From positions 1-64,000 of the forward strand of contig CAMDKM010000017.1 in NCBI GenBank assembly GCA_945900965.1: a stretch of 64,000 nucleotides of DNA, in the 5' to 3' direction. This document shows positions 50,201 to 61,759 of the stretch, in pieces. Under the pieces are notes generated by a model. It searched no databases. It was not told the DNA's origin and saw nothing but the letters and a program-made list of their open reading frames with translations. A program made the position numbers and the translations under genes. Positions within the stretch are counted from its first letter, which is position 1; the number at the start of each line of letters is the position of its first letter. This DNA comes from Bordetella parapertussis. GTDB lineage: Bacteria; Pseudomonadota; Gammaproteobacteria; Burkholderiales; JACQAP01.

Positions 50201-51871
50201 ATCCTGGGGAGCAATACACTCACCCTCCATTTCGATACGCGAAAGATTGAGCTTCGCCCAGCGTCCCAGGTCGGTATCGATACGCTTGAGGCGGGCGTGG
50301 AAGGCCGTGATGGTCTCGTCCAGTCGCGCAATGTCGCGACTCAGCCCGACCGCATCCAGACTCTGCATTTCGCTGGCGATTTTCTGGATCGAATTTTCGA
50401 ACAGGTTGGCGCCGTCTTGCTCGGCCGCCAGCAGCGAAATCGCCAGTGGCCGAATGGCCTCCGGCAACTGGCCGCGCAGGACATCGAGTGCCGGTTCGCG
50501 CATCGAGGTCACCAAAACGCGCCGGCCGTTGGCCAGCCAGTGACAGATGATGTTGGCGATGGTGTGGGTCTTGCCGGTGCCCGGCGGTCCCTGCACCACC
50601 ACGCCGTCGGAGCATTCGAGCAATTGCACGATGCGCGCCTGTTCGTCGTTGAAGGGCTTGGGGAAAAACAGATCTTCCGGCCCTGCGGCTTCGGGCGACG
50701 CGTTTTCATGATAGACGGCGCTCAGGCCGCGATACACCGGCAACCGGGGCGTTGCGTTTTCGCTTGCCGGCTCAGTGACCAGCGCGGCCACGGCATTGGG
50801 CAGCGGGGCGTCGTCGCGCAGCCCGATGAGCACCTGACGAAATCGTTCCAGATCCTGCACAGCCACACTGGTGCTACGGGGTCGTGCGAACAAAACCCAT
50901 GCGCTGCTGATCTTGAGTTCTTCGTCGGCATTTTCCGGCGTGGAAGCCGGGGATACCGGTGCATCGACCCAAACACGGGGAACGCCCAGGCACTGGCGCG
51001 CAATATCGAGCAGCGGCTCGTAGCTTGAAGGCTGAAAAGGCGAGGGAGGTTCCGCCGCATTGGCCAAGAAATCCTCCGCGGCTCTTTCCGCCTGCGCCAC
51101 CGTCGACGATTCCGCCTGCGCGAACAATTCGAACTCGAACCTCGGATCGACATCGCGCGGGCGCACCTGTGCGGCCTGCGACTCGGCATCGAAACTCAGG
51201 TCAACCAGTCGCGTCACCAAGGGGTAGACAAAGGTTTTGCCGGATTTTTTGGCCAGGCCGAGGCCCATGCCCCAAACCAATTCGAGCTGGCCCTCGATCA
51301 GGGCACCGGCAAGCTCCTGCTGGAGCGTGAAAAGTCTGACGTAAAGATGGGAAAGCTGCCTTCGCCTGCGTTCGGCTACGGCCCAGGGGCTCCAGACTTT
51401 TTCGAGATAACGCGCGTGCTGGGCCAGCACTTCGTCGCGAAATCCGTACTCCGACAACCGAACGCGCTCCTTGGAAGCGACCATGGGATCAGCCGCCTCG
51501 GCCAGGTTGGTGACTGGCTTGCCGGCCTCCCGATGTGTACCGGCAGCAATCAGCGCCGCGCCGTCAATTTCCGTGGCCAGCGGCGGGGTATCAAGGGTTG
51601 CCGCACCAACATTGAGCCAGGGCGTCAACCAGGGACTATCGGATTGCGGCGGTACTTCGGGGCTGCGGTGTCGAGGCACCGAAAGCCAAACGTCATCGTC
51701 GCCTTCGCCCCCGACGATGTTCAGCCGAATACCGTCAATCGCCTCGGCCTGATGGTCGAAAAGCAGGAAACTGCCGTGGTCGGAAACGTTCGATACCACA
51801 CGGCTGCGCGTGCGCAGCGATTGCTGTGCGTAATCGACGAGCGCAACGAGGCGTCTTCGCTGAAGTGTCAC
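47291..51871 (-). CDS. Giant SF1 helicase (AAA_11/AAA_12) with C-terminal Vsr/DUF559-like nuclease domain
   Basis: VVVQGPPGTGKTHTIANII (Walker A), FDLVVIDEASQSDLSALPI (Walker B), GRERDVVFLSMV, FNVAASRARDRMILVRS; C-terminal SPVERELFDWLNGEGYHVTPQVAVGAYRIDLVVEGSEDARLAIECDGDKYQGP. Confidence 0.9.
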   Translation of the reverse strand: MTLQRRRLVALVDYAQQSLRTRSRVVSNVSDHGSFLLFDHQAEAIDGIRLNIVGGEGDDDVWLSVPRHRSPEVPPQSDSPWLTPWLNVGAATLDTPPLATEIDGAALIAAGTHREAGKPVTNLAEAADPMVASKERVRLSEYGFRDEVLAQHARYLEKVWSPWAVAERRRRQLSHLYVRLFTLQQELAGALIEGQLELVWGMGLGLAKKSGKTFVYPLVTRLVDLSFDAESQAAQVRPRDVDPRFEFELFAQAESSTVAQAERAAEDFLANAAEPPSPFQPSSYEPLLDIARQCLGVPRVWVDAPVSPASTPENADEELKISSAWVLFARPRSTSVAVQDLERFRQVLIGLRDDAPLPNAVAALVTEPASENATPRLPVYRGLSAVYHENASPEAAGPEDLFFPKPFNDEQARIVQLLECSDGVVVQGPPGTGKTHTIANIICHWLANGRRVLVTSMREPALDVLRGQLPEAIRPLAISLLAAEQDGANLFENSIQKIASEMQSLDAVGLSRDIARLDETITAFHARLKRIDTDLGRWAKLNLSRIEMEGECIAPQDAAVEVSQRKGRFEWIPDALGVGPQYAPRFSGEDIARLREARQQLGRDIEYAEGSLPSRADFPDTLQLVKIHKDLQRFSAESAQAQNNRLPLLANSSAQALAQALGERIARVKALRNEMAALRLPWAEAVIERIRRGESAQAFAMLESLASEIEQASTQHMNALARPVVLPDAAETDPGFFQAVTNLVEGRRAFGLSSLFVKPEAARLIECVRVSGLPPMQATDWRLVLDHLALRQTRRALVARWNALAPEVGLQSVLSIEAKGRLSMPSQLALYARFKVLVTEETELCRAATQVFPQWEHAAHAGRNKTALAELENALSQHSNSRRLAQIAEGVEDLHRRLEGRRGQSVEDLQHFLTHTLGSPAIEEAALLTQWSVLMAELARLEALAGPLSVVKEVSASIAASGAPKLAEKLRQAALVEDDKLLADRLPRDWRLRRLATHLQVIDGQEELKKLSAARAGVEHDLARAYHDLVVKRTWLKLAQNATPGVRAALQAYLNAIQRIGKGTGKRAFRYRRDARNAAAEAHRAVPCWIMPHHRVSESLPAQLGSFDLVVIDEASQSDLSALPILLRARKLLIVGDDRQVSPQAIGLEEDRIKSLMRRHLAEQVPIFRAQMAPDRSIYDLAKVVFAHSGVMLKEHFRCVAPIIEYSKREFYAHELRPLRLPRTSERLDPPLLDFVVGDARRENGVNSAEAEFIVGEIKALAADPKMHNRSVGVISLLGEDQAVRIWERLTEELGPDVMRRHAISCGDARMFQGRERDVVFLSMVCAPNDIGAPLSRDTFMQRFNVAASRARDRMILVRSVDLHQLSDADKLRCGLIAHFTQPYGELPQRVTDLREICESPVERELFDWLNGEGYHVTPQVAVGAYRIDLVVEGSEDARLAIECDGDKYQGPQQWIEDMRRQRSLERVGWVFWRCFAAAWRRRREALLEDLRQALSAQGIEPVGRGGWGRRRMTQTRRVRVAEAIA

Positions 51872-51991
51872 GGCCGTTTATACGGTTCTTGTGAGTATGT
51901 CTATGGAACTTGCGTGTGGCGGTATCCTACGCGCAACTCACATTGCAATCGAGTGGTGGTGCAGAAAAAATCAGAGGGCGGACACGAATAA

Positions 51992-52032
51992 AGTAGGGGC
52001 GAGGGCCGAGGGACGAGAGGCGAGAAGCAAGT
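51992..52032. repeat. 7-bp degenerate tandem array A3 (short)
   Basis: gtagggg cgagggc cgaggga cgagagg cgagaag. Confidence 0.6.
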
Positions 52033-52221
52033 CCTCACCCGGCAGGCGGCTCCGCAGCAGGTCAGATCGTTGCGGAGCATTACTGAACATTTGCGCCGTC
52101 GAGGCATTCCACGGCCGCGCTATTTAAGAAAGCGGCGGCGCGGAAATCAAGGACGGGCAGTTTGCTCTTAAACTGCTGCATTTGCCGCCCACCCTCCACC
52201 GTTTCCAGATTAAGGAATCCC

Positions 52222-52770
52222 ATGGCCCGCGTCCCCTACCTGAATCCTTCCGACCTCGCACCGCAGAACCGCGATCTCCTGGCACGCAACATCAACCTGT
52301 TTCGTGCGCTGACTCATAATCCGGAGGCATCTCGCAGCTTTTTAGGTCTGGCCCAGTACATCCGTCATCGAAGCAAGCTCGACCCGCGGTTACGCGAAAT
52401 GGCCATTCTCCAAGTCGGCTACTCGGCCCGCTCGCCCTACGAATATTCCCACCATATCAAGATCGGCTACGACTTCGGCGTGATGGATGCCGACATCCAC
52501 GGGATCGTGGCGGAAACCAACGGCAAGCCGACCGGCTTTACGCCGCTGGAAAAAGCGGTTCTGAAAGCGGCGCGCGAATTGACCGCGCAGCCAAGCCTCT
52601 CGGACGAAACCTACGAGCAACTCAAGCAAGGCCTGAACAACGAAGAGATCGTCGATCTGCTGATGGTGATCGCCATTTATTGCGGCGTGGTGCGATTGCT
52701 CGGGGCGCTGGAGATTGACGTCGAGGAGGACTACGCGCCCTACCTGAAGAAATTTCCGTTGCCGGACTGA
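52222..52770 (+). CDS. Carboxymuconolactone decarboxylase (AhpD-like) family protein
   Basis: LDPRLREMAILQVGYSARSPYEYSHHIKIGYDFG. Confidence 0.88.
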   Translation: MARVPYLNPSDLAPQNRDLLARNINLFRALTHNPEASRSFLGLAQYIRHRSKLDPRLREMAILQVGYSARSPYEYSHHIKIGYDFGVMDADIHGIVAETNGKPTGFTPLEKAVLKAARELTAQPSLSDETYEQLKQGLNNEEIVDLLMVIAIYCGVVRLLGALEIDVEEDYAPYLKKFPLPD

Positions 52771-52831
52771 CACGCGATATGCACTTGGCAACTTATCGAC
52801 ATGGCGGTCCTTGCATCGCCGGGCTGGCGCT

Positions 52832-54451
52832 TTATTTCAAACTCAGCCGTTTGACGCCGGCAACATAGCGCTCCAGCGTCTGCGACAGTACGCCGCGGGG
52901 AATCATGATCTCGATCAGTTGAAATTTCCCTCGCATTGCAACGGCGTAATCCAACGCCGCCTTCAGCTCGGCCCGCGTTCGCACGCGCCGGCCCTCTCCT
53001 CCCAGACCGGCGGCCATCTGCGCAAAGCCCCATTCGTCGAGCGAGTTGAAAGCCGATTCCGGCTGGAAGGTGCGCAGCATTTCCCAGCTCGCATTGTTGA
53101 ACAACAGTACGATCGGATCCCATCCGTACCGGCGGCAATTGCCCAGCTCCCAGCCAGTCATCTGGAAAGCGCCGTCGCCCACCAGGACCAGCGGCCTGCG
53201 CCCGGTCTCCGCCTGTAGACCCAGCCCAGCCGGCACACCGAAGCCCATAGTCGCGTAGTAACCTGGCGCGACCAACGCCGTGTGGTCGATATCCATCGCG
53301 GTAAATAGACAATCGCCGACATCCGAGGTGATGGGCATGCGGCCGTGTATCGCCATCAGGTCATTGACGGCCGTAGCGATATCGTTGGGCGAAATCGCCG
53401 ACGCATCCGCGACTAGGCCGCGCGGGAATGGCTGACGTTTGACCGAGAATTTGGGCTCCCTCTCGGGAATTCTCAACAGCAGACGGTCAACCAGTGCTGC
53501 CAGGGGAATTTTTGCGTAGGCGTGATAGCCCATCGTCACCCTGCCATCGAACGCATGAATGGCTTTTCTGAGATCGATGGTTTTATCGGAAACGGCGAAA
53601 TTGGTATCGCTGACGATGACCCCCAACAGAAACAAGCCGTCCGAGGATTCGACCAACTGGGTGACTTCCGGCAGGCCGGCCACACCCATGTAAGTTCCGA
53701 CCAGCGGCGCATCCGCTTCCGCCAGCAAACCACGCCCCATGAAGCTGGTCACCACCGGCAGGCCGAGCCGGCGGGCGAGCTTCGCCACTTTTTCTTCCAG
53801 CGCGAAACGGCGCACTTCCACGCCGACCATCAATACGGCCTTAGCGGCGCGCGCCAGGCATTCGAGAATTTCGTCAACACACGCGTCCAGCGCTTCGTCA
53901 TCGATCTTTTCCGGAGGCAGCGGTGTCACCGGCAGACAATCGGCCCTCACCATGTCGCGCGGTAATTCGATGTACACCGGCCGCGAATTTCGCAGGCAAT
54001 TCGCCAGCGCCCGGGCGATATCGGCCGGCGCACGGGCTGCGTTGTCGAGCCGCGTGCAGTCGCAGGTAATTTCCTCGTAGATGCGATACTGGTAATCCAG
54101 CGTTTTGGCCTGGTGATGCAGCAGCAACCCGGAGCCCGATTCGCCCGCCCCCGGCCCGCCGGAGAGTACAACCAGCGGGGATTTTTCGGCGTAAGCCGCC
54201 GCAACCGCATTCACCATGTTCAACGCCCCGGCCCCGTAGGTGACAGCAGCGACCCCAAGCGAGCAACTTACCCGGGCAACCGTATCGGCAGCAAAGCCGA
54301 CTCCCGGCTCATGCGACAAAGTATGCAGAGGCAGGATTTTTGATTCTTCGATGATACGAAAATACGCCAGGGCAAAATCGCCGGGAATGCCAAAGATCCG
54401 CCTGGCGCCATGTGCCTTGAAGGCATGCAGCAAGGATTCTGTGAGATTCAC
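52832..54451 (-). CDS. Thiamine pyrophosphate-dependent decarboxylase (phenylpyruvate/indolepyruvate decarboxylase-like)
   Basis: FGIPGDFALAYFRIIEE; VTYGAGALNMVNAVAAAYAEKSPLVVLSGGPG; LVGDGAFQMTGWELGNCRRYGWDPIVLLFNNASWE. Confidence 0.9.
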   Translation of the reverse strand: MNLTESLLHAFKAHGARRIFGIPGDFALAYFRIIEESKILPLHTLSHEPGVGFAADTVARVSCSLGVAAVTYGAGALNMVNAVAAAYAEKSPLVVLSGGPGAGESGSGLLLHHQAKTLDYQYRIYEEITCDCTRLDNAARAPADIARALANCLRNSRPVYIELPRDMVRADCLPVTPLPPEKIDDEALDACVDEILECLARAAKAVLMVGVEVRRFALEEKVAKLARRLGLPVVTSFMGRGLLAEADAPLVGTYMGVAGLPEVTQLVESSDGLFLLGVIVSDTNFAVSDKTIDLRKAIHAFDGRVTMGYHAYAKIPLAALVDRLLLRIPEREPKFSVKRQPFPRGLVADASAISPNDIATAVNDLMAIHGRMPITSDVGDCLFTAMDIDHTALVAPGYYATMGFGVPAGLGLQAETGRRPLVLVGDGAFQMTGWELGNCRRYGWDPIVLLFNNASWEMLRTFQPESAFNSLDEWGFAQMAAGLGGEGRRVRTRAELKAALDYAVAMRGKFQLIEIMIPRGVLSQTLERYVAGVKRLSLK

Positions 54452-54567
54452 GGAAACTTGTGCTGGATGTGAACGAGTCTGTGAGTGTCTTCGGTACGGC
54501 GTTACATGTCAAACGGCAGCAATGCTGTGAATGCGTGTCCCACAAGGGGATACCGGTCTTCGACCAT

Positions 54568-54655
54568 AAAGGGTGAAGGGTGACGGGTAAAAATCGCCGC
54601 CTCGAGGCGCTCGAAAACCAGTTCCTGGTTTCCAGTCTCTAGTTTCTAGTTACTG
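54568..54655. repeat. 7-bp degenerate tandem array A4 with internal hairpin
   Basis: aagggtg aagggtg acgggta; cgcctcgaggcg; cagtctc tagtttc tagttac. Confidence 0.7.
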
Positions 54656-54666
54656 GCGCAGACCGA

Positions 54667-55419
54667 CTACCTCTGAAGTAATTGCGGCAGCACCGTCCCG
54701 ATCGACTCCCTGAACACGGCATCCGCCACTCCATCGAACGGCGTCGGTTCGGCGTTCAGAATAACGACTTTCGCCCCACTGTCGCTCGCCACCTCCACCG
54801 CTCCGGCAATCGGGTACACCTGCAAGCTGGTGCCGATCGCTAAAAACACTTCGGCCTGTTGCGCCGCCCGCATGGCCCGCTCGATCACTTCCGGGAAAAG
54901 CTGCTGGCCAAAGGAAATGGTGGCACTCTTGAGGATGCCCCCACAGTCGCGGCAGGGTGGGTCTTCTTCGCCGGCGCGCACACGATCCAGCGCCAACTTC
55001 ATCGGTGCAGTCACGCCGCAGGCCATACACACAACCTTGCGCACGGTCCCGTGAACCTCGATCACCTTGTCCGGCGAATTGCCTGCCATCTGGTGGAGTT
55101 CATCGATATTCTGCGTTATCAACGCATGCAGTTTGCTCCGGCTCTCCAGCGCCGCGAGGGCAAGATGGCCGGCATTCGGTTTGGCGGTCCAGGCGGGGTG
55201 TTCGAGACGCGAACGCCAGGATGCCTTGCGCACCTCCGGGTCGCTCATGTAGTAATGTATGTTGGAAAGTTTCTCCGCATGCGGATTTTTTGTCCACACG
55301 CCCTGCGGGCCACGGAAATCCGGGATGCCGGATTCGGTGGAAATTCCCGCGCCGGTCAGCGCCACCACGCGTTTCGCCTGAGCCACCCAGCTTCGCACCT
55401 TGTCCGCCGCATTACTCAT
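54667..55419 (-). CDS. Sir2-family NAD-dependent deacylase
   Basis: VVALTGAGISTESGIPDFRGPQGVW; ITQNIDELHQMAG; zinc cysteines CMACG...CRDCGG. Confidence 0.95.
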   Translation of the reverse strand: MSNAADKVRSWVAQAKRVVALTGAGISTESGIPDFRGPQGVWTKNPHAEKLSNIHYYMSDPEVRKASWRSRLEHPAWTAKPNAGHLALAALESRSKLHALITQNIDELHQMAGNSPDKVIEVHGTVRKVVCMACGVTAPMKLALDRVRAGEEDPPCRDCGGILKSATISFGQQLFPEVIERAMRAAQQAEVFLAIGTSLQVYPIAGAVEVASDSGAKVVILNAEPTPFDGVADAVFRESIGTVLPQLLQR

Positions 55420-55743
55420 GATTTATTTCGACTCATTTCGCTGGATTGTGCCGGAAATCGACTCGTTGCCAGACCGCGCCGGCCATGGACGCAGAGGGGA
55501 GGAATCCGTAGAATGCGCCCCTCTTCAAAAGTCCGAGGTCTGCCTTTGATGGCACTTGCTTGAGCGCAGCATCGTCGCAAACCCTTCGCGAGATAAGGGG
55601 CTGAGGAAGATGGGGCCCGGTTTCACCCTCTCCCCTGCCCTCTGCGTCGCTTCAAGTGCTCCCTTGTCCCGTCAAGGGAGAGGGGGTTATTGGGGCGCAT
55701 CGATCGTTAAGACAATTCCGTTGAGGCCTGACCTTAAAGTTCA

Positions 55744-57375
<1,632 letters not shown>

Positions 57376-57389
57376 GAGAAAAGAAATGC

Positions 57390-57594
57390 TCGACGCAAAT
57401 ACCCTCGCGAATACCCTACGTGCATAGCGCGTCGGAGTACCCTTCCAGCATGGAGTACCCGTTTAGACGCAAAGAGCACAAAGAAAGGCAACAAAGAAAA
57501 TCGTAATAAGAATTGCCCCACCTTGTAGTTTCTGATTCCCGCTCTTCCTTTGCGAACTTTGCGTCCTTTGCGCCTTTGCGTTGAGATTTTCACT
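57390..57594. repeat. Inverted-arm element E5 (same family as E2) with hairpin insertion in the left arm
   Basis: cgacgcaaataccc...gacgcaaagagcacaaagaaagg and ctttgcgaactttgcgtcctttgcgcctttgcgttgagattttc. Confidence 0.8.
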
Positions 57595-57847
57595 TCGATG
57601 GGGGCAACCGCAGTGTAGCCCACCGCATATGTGGTGATGCTTTTAAGGCGGCGGCACGCGGCCGCAGTGGGTCGATCCCCTGACAAGCATGGCCAGTCAA
57701 GTTGCCCGTCGTCCTGCACCGCAGGATCTCCGAACGAAAGCAAGGATGGGGGGGTTATATTAGAATCGCCGCCATGAATCCGTAGCAGCCTTGGTGCCCT
57801 TACAAATCTCTGGCCATTTCTCCGTCAGCCTGACTCTCCTTGCCATC

Positions 57848-58987
57848 ATGCCCACGAAAAAACATATTCTGATCCTCGGCGCCGGATTCGGCGGTCTTGA
57901 ACTGGCGACCCGGTTGTCGGAGTCTCTGGGAACAAACGTCGACGTAACCTTGATCGAAAAAAGTGATGCCTTCGTTTTTGGGTACTCGAAGCTCGACATG
58001 ATGTTCGGCCACACGACGCTCGACGCGGTCCGCCTGCCGTATCGCCACTTCGCAAAACCCGGCGTGCGTTTCCTGCAGCAGACGATCACCTCGATCGACC
58101 CTGGCGCACGGCGCGTGACCACCGATGGCGGAAGCTACGAAGCCGATGTGCTGGTCGTGGCACTGGGTGCCGATTACGATGTGAGCGCCACGCCGGGACT
58201 CGCCGAGGCCGGCAACGAGTTCTACTCCGTCGCCGGCGCACAAAGGCTGCGCGACGTTCTTCCCGGTTTTTCCAGAGGACGGGTGCTCATCGGGGTGACG
58301 GCCACACCCTTCAAGTGCCCCCCTGCGCCCAGCGAATGTGCATTGATGCTGCACGACTATCTCACCAACCGCGGGGTGCGAAATGCGTGCGAAATCACGT
58401 TCGTCATCCCGTTCGGGAGCCCGGTCCCGCCGTCGCCCGATACGTCACGGGCCCTGGTCGAGGCCTTTGCGGAGCGCGGCATCAAATTTATTCCGGGTCG
58501 CCGGGTGGTCGCTCTGGAACCTGGGCGCCGTGTCGCCGCGTGCGACGACGGAAGCGAAATCCCCTACGATCTTTTTCTTGGCGTACCCAAGCACCGCGTC
58601 CCGCAGGTCGTGCTCGATAGCGGAATGGCCGTGGACGGCTGGATTCCTGTGAACCCCAGGACCTTGGAGACGAAATTTGCGGGCGTGTACGCGATCGGCG
58701 ATGGCGCAAATACCGGAACGCCGAAGGCGGGCCTGTTCGCGGAAGGCGCGGCCGGTGCCGTTGCCGAGTCGATCATCGCGAGCGTAAAAGGCATTGGACA
58801 GCCCGGCCTGTATTCCGGGGCGGCGACCTGTTATATCGAGTTTGGCGCCGGAATGATCGGCCGTGTGGACGTCGATTTCTTTTCAGGACCGGCGCCCACC
58901 GGCAAGTACCACGCACCTTCCGTCGCGCTTCGCGCCGAAAAACAGAAGTTCGGATCCAGCCGGCGAGCCCGCTGGTTCGGACTTTGA
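57848..58987 (+). CDS. FAD-dependent pyridine nucleotide-disulfide oxidoreductase (sulfide:quinone reductase-like)
   Basis: HILILGAGFGGLELATRLSESLGTNVDVTLIEK; FAGVYAIGDGANTGTPKAGLFAEGAA. Confidence 0.9.
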   Translation: MPTKKHILILGAGFGGLELATRLSESLGTNVDVTLIEKSDAFVFGYSKLDMMFGHTTLDAVRLPYRHFAKPGVRFLQQTITSIDPGARRVTTDGGSYEADVLVVALGADYDVSATPGLAEAGNEFYSVAGAQRLRDVLPGFSRGRVLIGVTATPFKCPPAPSECALMLHDYLTNRGVRNACEITFVIPFGSPVPPSPDTSRALVEAFAERGIKFIPGRRVVALEPGRRVAACDDGSEIPYDLFLGVPKHRVPQVVLDSGMAVDGWIPVNPRTLETKFAGVYAIGDGANTGTPKAGLFAEGAAGAVAESIIASVKGIGQPGLYSGAATCYIEFGAGMIGRVDVDFFSGPAPTGKYHAPSVALRAEKQKFGSSRRARWFGL

Positions 58988-59148
58988 TATTGCGCCCGCA
59001 GCAAAACCACCAGCAAGTTTGTGTACACGCGGTGCGTCGCAGCCGCGCCGCTGATACGCGGCAAAATAATCGGCGACGCGTGACCAGCCGAACAGGGCGA
59101 AACCTGTAAGTTGTCGAACCGGGGTTTCGCCAATTTCAAAGCCCAGGC

Positions 59149-60129
59149 TCAACCTACGCTCGCCGCGGCGTCCAGGCGCAGTCGCGCTTTGGCATCCTGA
59201 TACTCGGCGCGCAGCCGCGCAATCAGCTCGCCCGCCGGCAACACCTCGTCGATGTTGCCCACGCCCTGCCCGGCACCCCAGATTTCTTTCCAGGCTTTCG
59301 GTTTCTCGCGTTCCGAGCCGAAGTTCATGGAATTTTTCCCGGCAACCGGCAGATTGTCAGGGTCGAGGCCGGCCGCGCCGATGGAGGCTTTGAGATAATT
59401 GCCATGCACGCCGGTAAACAATGGCGTGTAGACGATGTCGGCCGCGTTGCTTTGCACGATCGCCTGCTTGTAGCCATCGACGGCATTGGCTTCACGTGTG
59501 GCGATGAAGCGGGTGCCCATATAAGCGAAATCGGCGCCCATCGCTTCGGCCGCAAGGATGCCGGCACCATCGGTGATCGCGCCGGAAAGAACGATAGGTC
59601 CAGAGAAAAACCGCCGCACCTCGCGCACCAGCGCAAACGGGCTGAGCGTTCCCGCATGGCCGCCGGCCCCGGCGCACACCAGAATCAGGCCGTCCACTCC
59701 GGCTTCCAGGGCCTTGTTGGCGTGGCGGATGCTGATGACGTCATGAAATACGATGCCGCCGTAGTCATGCACTTTTTTGACGATGTCGTCGGGCGCACGC
59801 AGGCTGGTAATGATCATGGGCACCTTATGGCGCATGCAGGCATCCAGATCGTGATCCAAACGATTATTGGACTGATGAATGATCTGATTCACCGCATAGG
59901 GCGCCGTTGTCCCGCCGGGATTCGTGTCGCGGTGTTCGGCCAGCGCTGTTTCGATACGATCGAGCCATTCATCGAGCTTTTCTGCCGGGCGCGCGTTGAG
60001 CGCGGGAAAGGCCCCGATGATGCCGCTGATGCATTGGGCAATCACCAGTTCGGGGTTGCCGACAATGAACATGGGCGCGCCAATGACAGGCAGCGACATC
60101 TGCGATTTGAGTTTTTCTGCCAACGTCAC
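59149..60129 (-). CDS. Nitronate monooxygenase / 2-nitropropane dioxygenase family
   Basis: MSLPVIGAPMFIVGNPELVIAQCISGIIGAFPALNAR; GADFAYMGTRFIATREANAVDGYKQAI. Confidence 0.93.
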   Translation of the reverse strand: MTLAEKLKSQMSLPVIGAPMFIVGNPELVIAQCISGIIGAFPALNARPAEKLDEWLDRIETALAEHRDTNPGGTTAPYAVNQIIHQSNNRLDHDLDACMRHKVPMIITSLRAPDDIVKKVHDYGGIVFHDVISIRHANKALEAGVDGLILVCAGAGGHAGTLSPFALVREVRRFFSGPIVLSGAITDGAGILAAEAMGADFAYMGTRFIATREANAVDGYKQAIVQSNAADIVYTPLFTGVHGNYLKASIGAAGLDPDNLPVAGKNSMNFGSEREKPKAWKEIWGAGQGVGNIDEVLPAGELIARLRAEYQDAKARLRLDAAASVG

Positions 60130-60258
60130 GACTTCTCCCGGGAACTTGATCTAAGCGCGTAACTTGCCTGCCAGCCGTCTGGCCGTCAAGTTGCGGGCCG
60201 CATGTGCCGGCCGGCAGAGCTATACTGCGGCTGGCTAATTGTGTTGGATCCCCCATAG

Positions 60259-60762
60259 ATGTTTCGTCTGTCTTTGCGCCAGGGTATTTTGCTTTTAATC
60301 GGTTTTGGTCTGATGCTTGGCGCGATTTTTTTCGATCCGCTGCTCGCGCGTTGGGAAAATTATCGGTATCCGAATGCGGTCATCTGGCAGGGCATGCGCG
60401 TGGTGCCGGGCAAGTTCCATTTTTTTGATACGGTGCGGCCGGAAATGCTGGTGGTCAAGGATTTGACGCGCCCGCAGGCAACCCTGACTTTGTACCTGCA
60501 CAAAGAGGACGGCGAGACGCCCGAATCGCTGATTCGGGAACTGTGTTTGCGGGATAGGTGCGAAAAAGTCGATCTCAAACCGAGGACGGTCGATCGCGCC
60601 GCCGCGAACTACCGCAGCGAAGGCGAGACCATGCAGGTGCGCTTGATCCGTCTCAAAAACAGCCAAGTGTGGGTCGAATACAAGGGCCAGCCGGAGGCGT
60701 ACGCCACATTCGACAAACTGGTCGAGTCCGTTGCCGGAACGATCGCGAAATCCGGTAAATGA
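60259..60762 (+). CDS. Membrane-anchored hypothetical protein
   Basis: N-terminal TM segment LRQGILLLIGFGLMLGAIFFDPLLA; no recognised family. Confidence 0.6.
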   Translation: MFRLSLRQGILLLIGFGLMLGAIFFDPLLARWENYRYPNAVIWQGMRVVPGKFHFFDTVRPEMLVVKDLTRPQATLTLYLHKEDGETPESLIRELCLRDRCEKVDLKPRTVDRAAANYRSEGETMQVRLIRLKNSQVWVEYKGQPEAYATFDKLVESVAGTIAKSGK

Positions 60763-60941
60763 ATTCAGGTATGCAAGACAAATTCGCGTCTGTCCCCTTC
60801 TCCAATAGCCGGAGTCTATGGCCGCTATCGAAACAATTCATTGGCGCGCCTGACGGGTGATCTCTAACGTGGCACCGTCGAGTCACGACCACCCGGGCAC
60901 ATCTCTGTGCTGGCCGGTTCGCTCGAAGGATCGTTTGACTG

Positions 60942-61469
60942 ATGAAAGGAGAGATGATCGTGAAAACCAAGGATATATCGCAAAGCCGCGGCGTTTCCCG
61001 CGGCATCGATATCGGCATTCCGGAAGTGGACCGGGCCGCCATCGCAAACGGCCTTTCGAAAGTGCTGGCCGACACCTACACGCTGTATTTGCAGACCCAC
61101 AATTTCCACTGGAACGTGACCGGGCCCATGTTCAACACCTTGCACTTGATGTTCGAGACGCAATATCTCGAACTGGCGACCGCGGTGGATTTGATTGCGG
61201 AGCGTATCCGCGCCCTGGGCTTCCCCGCCCCGGGAACCTATGGGCAATACGCCCGTCTGGCCTCGATCAAGGAGGTGGAGGGAGTGCCGGCCGCCGAAGA
61301 CATGATCCGTACACTCGTCAAAAGCCAGGAAGCCGTGGTGCGTACCGCACGCTCGGTATTCCCGCTAATCGATAAAGCTCAGGATGAGCCATTTGCGGAT
61401 CTGCTTACCCAGCGCATGCAGGTGCACGAAAAGACCGCCTGGATGCTGCGTAGTCTGCTGGAGGCCTAA
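60942..61469 (+). CDS. Dps/ferritin-like DNA starvation protein
   Basis: [56 protein letters not shown]. Confidence 0.95.
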   Translation: MKGEMIVKTKDISQSRGVSRGIDIGIPEVDRAAIANGLSKVLADTYTLYLQTHNFHWNVTGPMFNTLHLMFETQYLELATAVDLIAERIRALGFPAPGTYGQYARLASIKEVEGVPAAEDMIRTLVKSQEAVVRTARSVFPLIDKAQDEPFADLLTQRMQVHEKTAWMLRSLLEA

Positions 61470-61496
61470 GTCGGACGAGCCGGGACTTACCTGGGA

Positions 61497-61680
61497 AGTG
61501 AATGAGTGAAGATGCGTGAGGAGGGAGGCATGAGGAAGGAGGGGCGTAAAATCGGTGAAAGGTGATCGGTAAACGGTAAAAAACTACGCGCCGCCTTGCG
61601 GCGCTCCACCCCTCGTCCCTCGCCCCTAGCCCCTAGCCCCTGAACTTTCGTCCCTAGCCCCTAGCCCCTGAATTCCCTCT
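61497..61680. repeat. 7-bp degenerate tandem array A5 with internal hairpin
   Basis: cggtgaa aggtgat cggtaaa cggtaaa; gcgccgccttgcggcgc; tccctcg cccctag cccctag cccctga. Confidence 0.75.
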
Positions 61681-61759
61681 CCGTAACGAATTGTCACGCC
61701 GTAAACCAAGGGCTGGGAGCCTCGTTCTTGGGAGCGTCACAACGTCAAATGAGGTCATC

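Noticed and set aside
48230-51028. Plus-strand ORFs of 370 and 360 aa
   Set aside because: Antisense to the giant helicase; low-complexity shadow translations
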